Assembly (NCBI GenBank): GCA_003666485.1 | Contig: CP032931.1 | Location: forward strand, 1,922,001-1,986,000 | DNA length: 64,000 bases | Direction: 5' to 3' | Source of the DNA: Levilactobacillus brevis | GTDB lineage: Bacteria > Bacillota > Bacilli > Lactobacillales > Lactobacillaceae | Shown: positions 31,501 to 40,237 of the stretch, piece after piece | Layout of the letters: every line of letters starts with the position of its first letter | Numbering within the stretch: position 1 is the stretch's first letter | Made by a program: the position numbers and the translations under genes | The notes under the pieces: model-generated | The model's input: only the letters and a program-made list of their open reading frames with translations | Databases searched by the model: none | Told to the model about the DNA's origin: nothing

Positions 31501-34500
31501 CGGCAAACTCGATAAGTCACAAAAGACTATGCTGACGTGGACTGCCATAACGGTTGCTGCATTGGCACCGGCAGCGAAAGTTGTTAGTGTCATCACAACG
31601 CTAGGTAGTGCGGCTATCAAGACGGCTAAACTCATTAAAGGCTTAGCTGTATCTCAGGATGCATTAGCTGCGTCTTCGACAGCATTGGCAGAATCTGAAG
31701 GAGCAGCGGGTGCCACAAGCTCGGCCTCTTCGGCAACTACCGGCAAAGTTGGGAAACTATCTGCTTCTAGTTTAGTCTCTAAACTTGCTTATGCTGGCAT
31801 TGGTCTAAGCGTTGGCAGTGATGTTGTTAAAGCAATTCATTCTGGTGTTGATAGCAAGCAAGGCGGGAAGGAGTTATGGCACGGCGCTGGTTCCGCAGTC
31901 GGCGGTGGAGTTGCGGCCGCTCTAAGTGGTGGAAATCCACTTGTTGCCACAATTGGTGCAGCTGTTGGTGGGGCCATAGGCAATACAATTGCTGATAGTC
32001 ACATTGTTAAACAAGTAAATAAGGCAGAACGCAAAAATATTCATAGTTACGATGTCAGCGCTAAAAAGAGTGGCTCAGTGAGTCACCAAACGCTACGAAC
32101 CAATCCGTATGGATCTAATTTCGCTGGTATGACGTCTGTGCCTAAAAAAGTCAAAAGCCCAATTGATGGATTATCTAAACAGACTAAACGTGAGCTAAAT
32201 GCCACTAGCAAGCTGTTTTCTCAAGCTCAACTTAACTGGTCAACACATGCCTCAATGATGAATTCTAAGGGCAAGGCCATTGGTACTAGTGTCAATAAGT
32301 CTTTATATGGTCGTCTTTCAAAGAGTGCGGCTGGTTACACCAAGGCACAGCAAAAATCGTCTAACTCAGCTATCAAGACTCTTCAAAAATATGGTGCCGT
32401 TTCTGCAACGGAAGCTCGAAAAATTGAAAAATCCGATAGTTCTAGTCTTAATTCACGTTTGCATAAAACAAAGGTCGCAATTGCCGAACTGAGTAAGGCT
32501 GAAAGTAAGGGTGGAAAGGGTCGCGAAAAGGCAGTTCAAAATGCTGAAAATCGTATCTCGGCCCTTATGTCTAGCGGCAGTTCTAAACAAAAAATTATTC
32601 TGGGTAAATTGCGTGACTCAACCAAGAAAATTTCTGCCACACAAGCATCGAACCAGATTTCTGCTTCATACAAAGCTATGCGTAAACAGATTACTGATGC
32701 GCAAAGCACATATACGTCTGTAAAGAAATCTGCAGATAAGAAATACAAAGCGATTGAATCTGCTGCTGATCATGAGTATTATGTCAGCAAGTCAATTTCA
32801 AAAAAGCAACACGATGAGATTATCGCAAAAGCAGAATCAACTCGCGACAAATCAATTGCCGCTGCTAAAAAGACGGAAAACAAGTCTATTGGCTCGGCAA
32901 CCCGGATGCACAAACAAGTCGTAGCTCAAGTTGAGAAGATGTCTGGTTCTGCCCTTAGTTCTTTCAATTCTTGGACTGGTCAAGCCAAGACGGGGATGCA
33001 AAAATTTGGCAATTGGCTAGAAGGTTTTTGGAGCCGAATTAAAAAATCCTTTACATCTAAGCCAAGCGGCAGTGGTAAGTCGTCAAGCAAAGGCAGCCCA
33101 ACGATCAACGCAGGCGGTACCATATCGGTTCCTGGATATTCTGGGTATGCAGCTGGTGGTGCCATCCGTAAGACCGGCATGGCAATGGTTGGGGAAAATG
33201 GCTCCGAGGTCTTACAACGTGGAAAGCAATTCAGCGTTGTGGGTGCTAAGGGTGCTCAACTTCTACAGGTACGGTCAGGCGATCGCATCTACAGCCATGC
33301 AGATGTTACCAAGATGGCACATGGCGCTTTCAGCCAACGACTCCCTAACTTTGCCGCCGGTACGACTCAACTAACCAGCTTTGCGGCTGGTAGTGGAGCC
33401 ACTATGCCGGGGCTGAGCAAGAAGACCTCTAAAGACTCAATTTCGGAATCCAAAAAGATGTCGAAATCAGTCACCAAGAACTATGGTGATATGTCTAAGA
33501 AGTCTGCTTCATCGCTGAAACAGCTCAACAAGAAGAACGCCTCATTGTGGCATGATACTCGCACTGATGCGGAATCTGAGACCACGAAACTGCATAGGCA
33601 GGCGGTCAAGAAGTTTGACGACGTCAAAGATGATACGGTTGCCTCACTGAAGTCAATGCACAAGCAGTTTAACGGCGTCACAAAGGACCTAGTTAGCGAT
33701 TTTGGGTCCATTTTTGGCAAGTTAAAAGGCCAAGCCCATGACGGAATGGCCGGTGCAATTTCATCAATGAATTCGGGTATCAGTAGCATTGATACCACAT
33801 TGGCACAGTTTGGTGGGAACAAGTCTGTTTTGAAGCCAATTCACTATGCAACTGGGTCTAATGGTCCAATCGCTAGTGACCAACTGGCCGTCCTTAACGA
33901 CGCAACGAGTGGCCCTCGACAAGAATTAGTGGCACGCGGCAGTCAACTTTTAAAACCCGTCGGTAAGGATGTCATTACACCTCTGAAAAAGGGTGATGAG
34001 GTCTTTAACGGCACACAGGTTGAGAATGCTAAACCATACCTACCACACTTCAAGAAGGGGACTGGTGCGTCTGATGACAAGCTGATCAGTCTGGCTTCTA
34101 AGAATCATAAGAACCCAGACGCTGCTTGGAAACGTGACTTTGATGACAAGACGACTAAGTCTAAGGGGTCTGACCTGAAACGTGGGTTGGCCACTACGGC
34201 CAAGGGGGCAACGGATTCTGTTGGCCCTAATTGGTACAAGGCTGGTTGGAATGTCATCAATGATGCAATTAATGGTGGCAGTGGAGCTGGTGGCAACTGG
34301 GCCCACTCACCTGGTCTCGCTAAGACGGATGGGTTTGGAACCTCTCGTGCCCAGTACTATGGTGCTGGTGCCACTCATGATGGTGTTGATTTCAGTGGAC
34401 CATTGGGATCAGCTATCAGAGCCATTCATGGTGGAACTGTTTCGAGAATTGGTGGCGTTGGAATTCCTGACTTAGGTAAGGTCATCATTGTTAAAAGTGA

Positions 34501-35464
34501 TGATGGCTTTCAAGAAATTTATCAGGAATTCGGTGGCATGGGTAATATTAAAGTTGGCGTTGGTGACACGATAAAAACGGGACAGCGTATTGCGACGCTA
34601 GGAAATCTGGTCGGTACAGGCTCTCATTCTCACGTTCATATCGGTGTTACTAAAGGAAATCCGCTGAAGAAGAACATGCTGTCTACTAGTGGCTGGTACG
34701 ATGTCACCAAGATGCATGGCAAGAGCTCTGGTGTGGAGAAGAGTAAGTCTAAGGATGCTGGCGTTGAAAAGCTCTTCAAGCAAGAGATTGGCAAGTCAGC
34801 GTTAGCTTGGATTTCTAAACGTTTGCACGTCGATGATGACTCAGGATCAGGTGGAACAAGTGCGGCTCCTTCTGGGAGCCATAAACATTGGTTAGAACAG
34901 GCTGGCATTCCGGCAAGCCAATTTGCTGCTTACAACTCAATTATTACACCAGAGTCTGGATGGAACCCGACAATCCATAATCCAAGCAGTTCTGCCTACG
35001 GTATTCCTCAAGCCCTACCTGGTTCAAAGATGGCATCTGCGGGGTCTGATTGGAAGACCAATCCAATTACTCAATTGAAGTGGATGAAGAGCTACGTTAA
35101 TGGCCGATATGGAGGCATTGATAAGGCATTAGCATTCAGAAAAGTACATGGTTGGTATGCCAAGGGTGGTCGTCCGAAGGTTGGTGAGTGGTCAATTGTT
35201 GGTGAGAAGGGGCCAGAACTCTTCAAGCCAGACTCAGCTGGGACCATTTATCCACACGAGAAATCGAAGCAGATTGCGAACCAATCAATCCCTTCAAATT
35301 CACGACACAGTAGTAAATCCAAGATTGATTTTCACCCAACGATCAATGTCAATATCACTGGTGATGCTGGTGGAAATGTCACGAAACAACAAGTTATGAA
35401 GTGGGTTAAGGAAGCGATGGGCGAAAGCTTTGAACAGCTACAAGACCTGTTAGGAGGAGCATAA
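28594..35464 (+). CDS. Tape measure protein with M23 and lytic transglycosylase domains, split by a group I intron
   Basis: Exon 1 is 28594-29777 and exon 2 31024-35464; joining gives 1874 residues in one frame, with the junction reading NNGLEADKAGTGLRKTL, a common tape-measure motif. Exon 1 has coiled coils and AYAADLTATDFHSMGIAL, typical of the TIGR01760/phage tail TMP family. Exon 2 has hydrophobic helices (about 440-500), a long Ser/Lys region, an M23 endopeptidase (THDGVDFSG near 1513, SHSHVHIG near 1595), and an SLT-like transglycosylase (TPESGW near 1705, AYGIPQALPG). The protein sets tail length and probably digests cell wall at infection. Without splicing, exon 1 reads into a stop after 406 codons. 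Confidence 0.92.
29778..31023 (+). ncRNA. Group I self-splicing intron in the tape measure gene
   Basis: The exon 1 end GGGCT pairs with GGCCT (29786-29790 region) to form P1 with the conserved U-G at the splice site, and the intron ends in G at 31023. Core elements are visible near the 3' end: AACGACTAGAT (R, about 30850) and AAATATAGTCTGAA (S, about 30957), which form P7 and hold the guanosine site. Length 1246 bases, including an endonuclease gene in a loop. A GTCTCACC/GGTGAGAC hairpin at 30873-30894 is an extra stem. Confidence 0.88.
29874..30827 (+). CDS. Intron-encoded homing endonuclease, zinc ribbons plus PD-(D/E)XK-like domain
   Basis: 317 residues. Three CxxC-type zinc-ribbon units (CRICG...; CKVCGHVW ... 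CPKCSG; VCGTTFN ... CPYCKRS) precede a C-terminal nuclease-like domain: RGERAVEEYL, then LPFDFVLL and YCAIEFQGLQHY, with DKIKADYC later, resembling the Vsr/EDxHD-type enzymes of phage introns. No good ribosome site lies before ATG 29874. AT-rich relative to the phage (codon use differs), as expected for a mobile gene. Confidence 0.82.
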   Translation: MPRRLTQVEAQNRIDEMQDNQYGLLGKYINKETPVLIRCRICGLEWKCRPGILFQHRVGKNCRHHVNLTPEMARTRIQNASDGNISMIGEYKGSKIPTKMKCKVCGHVWPTEPFVVYSMGFGCPKCSGKAKKSTDYFKSDVKKLVGNEYSVVGMYVNTHEPIAIRHNVCGTTFNMAPDNFLSQSQRCPYCKRSRGERAVEEYLKKYHFKYLSQYKFDDCRYILPLPFDFVLLGSENNIYCAIEFQGLQHYSVGFGGDEALLDLNKTRDKIKADYCKTHRIKLVAIPCKSKGYSFKQIKALVKKYLDEHYYMLIPNQA

Positions 35465-36111
35465 TGGTAAAACCTGTATACAAGCGAACTCGGGATGGGA
35501 CTTCCGAGTTTTTTGGTGCATATATGCACGAATACGGAAAGAATAAAGTGTCTCAACGAATCGGCATTCACGCTAAGACTGAGGATGATGATTCTGCTTC
35601 AGAGCTAACTCAGTATGCGATTGAGAAGGGCGAACCTATCACTGATCATTCGCGGCCAACAAGTAAGACAATCACCCTTTCAATCTTGATTCAAGAAGAT
35701 ACGATGGCTAAGGCCAATAAGGTTTGGTCCAAGTTGAATAAGTGGCGATTCGACGGTACCCAAGTTGTTTTCAAGGGTGCCGTCGTTTACTACAAACACC
35801 TTCAAATTGAGGACTTAACCCGTCATGGCGAAAAGTACACTTCGACAATTGAAGCAACAATGAGCTTGAAGTTTGTACATTTTGCTAAGACTTCCCGAAT
35901 CAAAAAGAAGGGTAAAAAAAGTAACGGTAATAAGAAACCTACTGGTAGTACCAAGTCTGCTCAGACTAAGGGTACTTATCGCAAGACTAAAGCTGGGGAT
36001 ACCTACTGGGGGTTCCATCAAAGCTTTGGTACGTCAATTGCAACGCTGCGTAAGTGGAACAAGTATCCGGATCGCAAGATACCTATTGGTGTTCGGGTTA
36101 GAGTTAAGTGA
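35464..36111 (+). CDS. LysM-containing tail/baseplate protein (XkdP-like position)
   Basis: 215 residues; start overlaps the tape measure stop (TAATG). N-terminal beta domain with SKTITLSILIQEDTMAKANKVW, a Lys/Gly/Ser linker, and a C-terminal LysM (KTKAGDTYWGFHQSFGTSIATLRKWN ... IPIGVRVRVK). Corresponds in position to XkdP/gp53-type proteins that link tail tube and baseplate. Confidence 0.75.
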   Translation: MVKPVYKRTRDGTSEFFGAYMHEYGKNKVSQRIGIHAKTEDDDSASELTQYAIEKGEPITDHSRPTSKTITLSILIQEDTMAKANKVWSKLNKWRFDGTQVVFKGAVVYYKHLQIEDLTRHGEKYTSTIEATMSLKFVHFAKTSRIKKKGKKSNGNKKPTGSTKSAQTKGTYRKTKAGDTYWGFHQSFGTSIATLRKWNKYPDRKIPIGVRVRVK

Positions 36112-36122
36112 GGTGAGTGGTG

Positions 36123-36515
36123 ATGTCGCAACACGACTACATTCCGATAGATGTTGATGATTTGCCGGAAATTTTTGAAATTGAATTAGCAGATATCACC
36201 TTCAACTTTGGAGTGTCCTACAACGCTGTTGGTGATTTTTTTACGGTCGATTTATACGACGAGGACCTCAACCCAATCATTTTGGGTGAAAAATTGGTGT
36301 TGAATCACCGACTATGGGCCTATGTCAATGATGACCAGCTGCCAGCAGTTGACCTTGTGCCGATGGATGAGTCTGGACAAGCTACAGACGTCAATGCTGA
36401 GACTTTTGGACGGACAGTGTTCTTGATGATCGATGATATTGACCCAACAGATGATCTTAGTAGCGATGACTATGTTGGAATTGGCGAAGATGGGGGTGAT
36501 GATGATGTCAGCTAA
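36123..36515 (+). CDS. Baseplate plug-like protein
   Basis: 130 residues from ATG 36123 (GAGGTGAGTGGTG). Very acidic C-terminus. The core ITFNFGVSYNAVGDFFTVDLYDEDLNPIILGEKL (in parts) matches the baseplate plug family found before hub genes. Structural role inferred from family and place. Confidence 0.65.
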   Translation: MSQHDYIPIDVDDLPEIFEIELADITFNFGVSYNAVGDFFTVDLYDEDLNPIILGEKLVLNHRLWAYVNDDQLPAVDLVPMDESGQATDVNAETFGRTVFLMIDDIDPTDDLSSDDYVGIGEDGGDDDVS

Positions 36516-37746
36516 GTATCAAGTGGATCGGCGAGTCAAGTTGGTCCTGGATACAGGTAAGGAAAAAGTGACGCTTGAAAATCTCAATCGGCTGAATCAC
36601 TTACTAGAGATTCAGTTTAGTGTGCCATTTTCTAGCGAGCCCACACCAGATGTTGCGACAGTGACCATCATGAACTTGTCTAAGAAAACACGAGCTCTTT
36701 TCAAAAAAGGAGAGCACGTCACACTTTACGCAGGATATAAAGGTGATGTTGGAGTTCTGACGGAGGGTAACATCAACAAAATTCCGCCTCTGCTATGGTC
36801 CGGTGTTGACTCGCAGTTCAGCTTTACCTTCATCCAGGGCGCCGACTACTCAAAAAAGAAAGATGTTTCAATCACCTTTAAGAGACAATCGGATGCTGAA
36901 CAAGTTATCAAGACGATTGCCAAAAAGTCAGGTATTCCGTTGAAATCCATCAAGCTGCAAATTCCGAAGAAATTTAAAAAGGGATATACAGCTGATGGTC
37001 AGCCGTTAGAACTGATTGAATCTATCGCTAAGAAGTGTGGGTCGGTACTGCGAATCGTGCGTGGAAAATACTGTGTGGTCTATGACACCAGTGCCAGTGA
37101 TCTGCAGAAAATCGTGCGAACACGGCGCGCGGCAGTTCGGTCGGCTCATACCCACTACACCAATAAGGTGCGCCAGCAAGGGACGGCCGCCAAGTATCGG
37201 TCGTCGACGACGGCGACCATCTCAAAGGATCGTGCTCAGTACAAGAAGAATTTAACTGCCGCGCAGGGACGTTTGGATAAAGCCAAGACCAAGAGCGGTA
37301 AGGCCGCATCCAAAAAGTCCGTAGCTCATTGGCAACAACGCATCAGTGAGGTTGGCGGATTGAAGTCCCACAAGAACGCGGTAGCTTCCTATGCCAAGCG
37401 GACCCAGGAAGTTAAAGATGCAAAGGACGATTGGGAAAATGCACAGAAGATTTTGAATAAAGCGGAGAAGGCCTTACGGAAGGCTGGTAGGGCTAAGAAG
37501 AATAGTACGGCCACCAAGCCAGCCGAATTCTTGCTGTCGAACACAACTGGACTGACTGAGGAACCAAGCTACAGCGAAGATGACGATGGTGAATCATGGA
37601 GCTTTAGTTGCCTGCTGCAGCATCGCATTACGACGGACGCCGTAATCAAAGTTAAGAGCCGGAATTTGAATCGAACGATGGTCGTCGATAATGGGGAACA
37701 CGCTTACGACGGTTCCTCATTTTTGACTACGGGGGTGCTTAAGTAA
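36505..37746 (+). CDS. Baseplate hub protein (XkdQ/gpD-like)
   Basis: About 413 residues; three ATGs at 36499-36507 follow GGGGGTG, and the last has best spacing. N-terminal beta hub domain: PDVATVTIMNLSKKTRALFKKGEHVTLYAGYKGD in parts, SFTFIQGADYSKKKDVSITF, and AKKSGIPLKSIKL. The middle has a basic coiled insert (residues about 210-350). Hub proteins form the trimer at the tail end. Confidence 0.78.
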   Translation: MSAKYQVDRRVKLVLDTGKEKVTLENLNRLNHLLEIQFSVPFSSEPTPDVATVTIMNLSKKTRALFKKGEHVTLYAGYKGDVGVLTEGNINKIPPLLWSGVDSQFSFTFIQGADYSKKKDVSITFKRQSDAEQVIKTIAKKSGIPLKSIKLQIPKKFKKGYTADGQPLELIESIAKKCGSVLRIVRGKYCVVYDTSASDLQKIVRTRRAAVRSAHTHYTNKVRQQGTAAKYRSSTTATISKDRAQYKKNLTAAQGRLDKAKTKSGKAASKKSVAHWQQRISEVGGLKSHKNAVASYAKRTQEVKDAKDDWENAQKILNKAEKALRKAGRAKKNSTATKPAEFLLSNTTGLTEEPSYSEDDDGESWSFSCLLQHRITTDAVIKVKSRNLNRTMVVDNGEHAYDGSSFLTTGVLK

Positions 37747-38090
37747 TGGCAAACAAGCGACAGGATTTGAAGTTTTTTAGATTTTTTGCCCGGAAGGTCA
37801 AGCATGAGACACACGTCCATCTACTTTGTCGAGTGGTTTCAGTCGAGTCAGATCATACCTGCACCGTGCAACCACAAGACCTTGCGTCTGATGGCGATAA
37901 GCGAGGGATGATTCTGAGTGTACGAATTCCTAAACATGCTCGAGACGATGTCAAAAAGGATGTCAGCGTTAGTGTGGGCTTCTTTGATCGCGACGTTTCA
38001 GAAGCAGATGTAGGCGATACAGGGGATATTTCAAATGCGTCAGACCGTTTGCATAGCTTGAATGACGCATTTATCGAGGCGGTGTTTTAA
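37746..38090 (+). CDS. Baseplate/spike-associated protein
   Basis: 114 residues, start overlapping the hub stop. CRVVSVESDHTCTVQPQDLASDG followed by SVGFFDRDVSEAD resembles OB-fold domains of tail spike/Gp138-type proteins. Assignment by fold impression and order only. Confidence 0.6.
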   Translation: MANKRQDLKFFRFFARKVKHETHVHLLCRVVSVESDHTCTVQPQDLASDGDKRGMILSVRIPKHARDDVKKDVSVSVGFFDRDVSEADVGDTGDISNASDRLHSLNDAFIEAVF

Positions 38091-38491
38091 TGGCTGACTT
38101 ACGGGATATGAAACAGAACGCGAGCGGTGACTTAGTTATTAACGATGGGCAAATGGAAACAGTTAGTGGTCAGGAAGAACTGGCTCAGTGCATTCGTACC
38201 ATTATTAGCAATCAACTTGGCGATGCACCGCTGGCCCCAGAATTGGGGATGGATTATGAGAACCTGCTAGGCGAGGACTTTAACGAGGCGTTTGCGCAAA
38301 GCGATTTTGAAGATGCCATCTTGGATCAGGAGCCACGGGTAGTGGCCATCACTGATACTGAATTTAATTTGGACCATAAAACGCGGATTCTGTCAATAAC
38401 ATTGACGATGACTGTAGATATGAACCAAACCGAAAATGAGGATAATTACGAAGAAATTGAGCAGGAGGTGACACTAGATGGCGGATACTAG
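38090..38491 (+). CDS. Baseplate wedge protein (DUF2634/gp25-like)
   Basis: 133 residues with ATGG overlap. Contains the gp25-type pattern EELAQCIRTIISNQLGDAPLAPELGMDYENLLG (in parts) and a C-terminal beta meander. Wedges surround the hub and trigger sheath contraction. Precedes the gp47-like gene. Confidence 0.8.
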   Translation: MADLRDMKQNASGDLVINDGQMETVSGQEELAQCIRTIISNQLGDAPLAPELGMDYENLLGEDFNEAFAQSDFEDAILDQEPRVVAITDTEFNLDHKTRILSITLTMTVDMNQTENEDNYEEIEQEVTLDGGY

Positions 38492-39656
38492 TACTGAGTA
38501 TGGGGCGACCGAACATGGCTATATCGCAGAACCCGAAGATGCAATTTTAATTGATCTCTTTGAGCTTGCTGGTAGTCTGATGGGATCCAACATTGATACC
38601 TCTGAGAAGTCAGTTCTAGGTAGCTTCATTCGTATCGTAGCTCACCGTATGGCAATTTACGAGCAGACCATCGGTAAGGTCTGGGATTCCTGGTTTTACG
38701 ATACTGCCACGGGAGTTAACCTGGATAAGGTTGTCGCACTGCTGGGGCTGACACGAAACAAAGCCCAGCCAGCTTATGTAACGCTTAACTTCACCGGTAA
38801 ACCAGATGCCGTAATTGACCCGGACGAAATGTTTGAGACTGAGGACGGCCAAATTTTCATGCTCGAGGACACGTTAATCTTGGACGCTGATGGTAACGGG
38901 TCTGGAACTGCAGTATCGATGGACGAGTCCGCCGATGCTAACGTAGCAGCGGAAACTATTACTAAGCAGACGATGCCGGTCGAAGATATCACATCCGTGA
39001 CAAACCCGATTGCGGCGACTGGTGGCATGGTGACTGAAGATGATGAGGCCTTTCGTAAACGCGTAGAGATTTTTGAGAAATCATTGTCTGGAGCCACTCA
39101 AGACGGGATTAAATCGTCTGTGGCAAACGTAGCTGGTGTGGACCAAGTAGAGGTCAACGTCAACGACACCAATGAAACTGATGCTAATGATGATCCGCCT
39201 AAGTCTATTCACGTCTATGCCGCAGGGGGAATCGATGGGGACGTCGCACAAGCAATCAGTGACGTGCTAGCGGGAGGTACCCAAACAGTGGGTTCTACAG
39301 TATGCCGAATTCTTGACCGAGGCGGACACCCGCAGGAAATTCACTTTGACCGACCAACCGGGGTCCCACTCTTCATGTCGATTACTTTAGATATAGACAG
39401 CACGCTGTTTGAATCTGATGGTGTTGACCAAATCAAAGACAACATTAAAACGTACCTTAACTCCTTAACGATGGGAGATAAGGTGCGTTTTACGTATCTG
39501 TATACTTTGGTCTATAGCGTTACGGGGGTTACGGATGCCGACATCAAGATTGGTCGGTCAAAGGAAACTTTGACAGCCACTGATATTCAGCTTGCGACCT
39601 TTGAAGCAGTAGCCTACGAAGATGGAGATATCGAGGTGGTTACGAATGCAGATTGA
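38478..39656 (+). CDS. Baseplate J-like protein (gp47 family)
   Basis: 392 residues overlapping the wedge gene by 14 bases. The baseplate_J signature is present: MVTEDDEAFRKRVEIFEKSLSGATQDGIKSSV (in parts), GVDQVEVNVND and VYAAGGIDGDVAQAI. It is a structural ring protein of contractile tails. Confidence 0.92.
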   Translation: MADTSTEYGATEHGYIAEPEDAILIDLFELAGSLMGSNIDTSEKSVLGSFIRIVAHRMAIYEQTIGKVWDSWFYDTATGVNLDKVVALLGLTRNKAQPAYVTLNFTGKPDAVIDPDEMFETEDGQIFMLEDTLILDADGNGSGTAVSMDESADANVAAETITKQTMPVEDITSVTNPIAATGGMVTEDDEAFRKRVEIFEKSLSGATQDGIKSSVANVAGVDQVEVNVNDTNETDANDDPPKSIHVYAAGGIDGDVAQAISDVLAGGTQTVGSTVCRILDRGGHPQEIHFDRPTGVPLFMSITLDIDSTLFESDGVDQIKDNIKTYLNSLTMGDKVRFTYLYTLVYSVTGVTDADIKIGRSKETLTATDIQLATFEAVAYEDGDIEVVTNAD

Positions 39657-40236
39657 TCCAACCCTACAGAACTTGCCACCATCTTTTGACTGCTCTACCG
39701 AATCAAATAACTGGAAGCTGATGCAACTGGCTGAGCAACCCATGAGTAAAGGTGAGGACCAACTAAACTTCATGCTTAAAATGCGGGCGTTGGATACTTC
39801 CAAAAAGGAGTTTCTTGATCGAATCGGGAAACTTATTGGCGTTTACCGTGGACAGGCCGATGATGACTTTTATCGACGAATGATTTACGCCCGTCTTGCG
39901 CGACGTCATACCGATGGGACTATCAACCAGATTTATGATGTCGTCTCGGCAATCCTCTCTGCGGACCCACATGAATTCCGGGTACGCCCTCTTTGGAACG
40001 TAACTGGTGAGCCGATGGCAATTGAGGTCTTGAATGTCCCAGCAATCTATATTGACTCACAGGAGAAGGAGGCCTTACTTCTGGATCAAATTAGGTCATC
40101 AGTCGCGGCCCCCACGCGGGTAGCTGGAATCGGATTCCAGAAGACGGTTAAGTCCACGCTTTACTACGCAATGCAATTTCAGACGACGCAAGTTATCGAA
40201 TCGACGATGAGTGTGCCGCAATTAAAGGAGGGATAA
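39646..40236 (+). CDS. Baseplate wedge/tail protein (DUF2313/gpI-like)
   Basis: 196 residues from ATG 39646. TSKKEFLDRIGKLIGVYRGQADDDFYRRMIYARL (in parts) is typical of the small proteins that follow gp47 (YmfQ/gpI class), which connect the baseplate with tail fibres. Confidence 0.78.
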   Translation: MQIDPTLQNLPPSFDCSTESNNWKLMQLAEQPMSKGEDQLNFMLKMRALDTSKKEFLDRIGKLIGVYRGQADDDFYRRMIYARLARRHTDGTINQIYDVVSAILSADPHEFRVRPLWNVTGEPMAIEVLNVPAIYIDSQEKEALLLDQIRSSVAAPTRVAGIGFQKTVKSTLYYAMQFQTTQVIESTMSVPQLKEG

Positions 40237-40237
40237 A

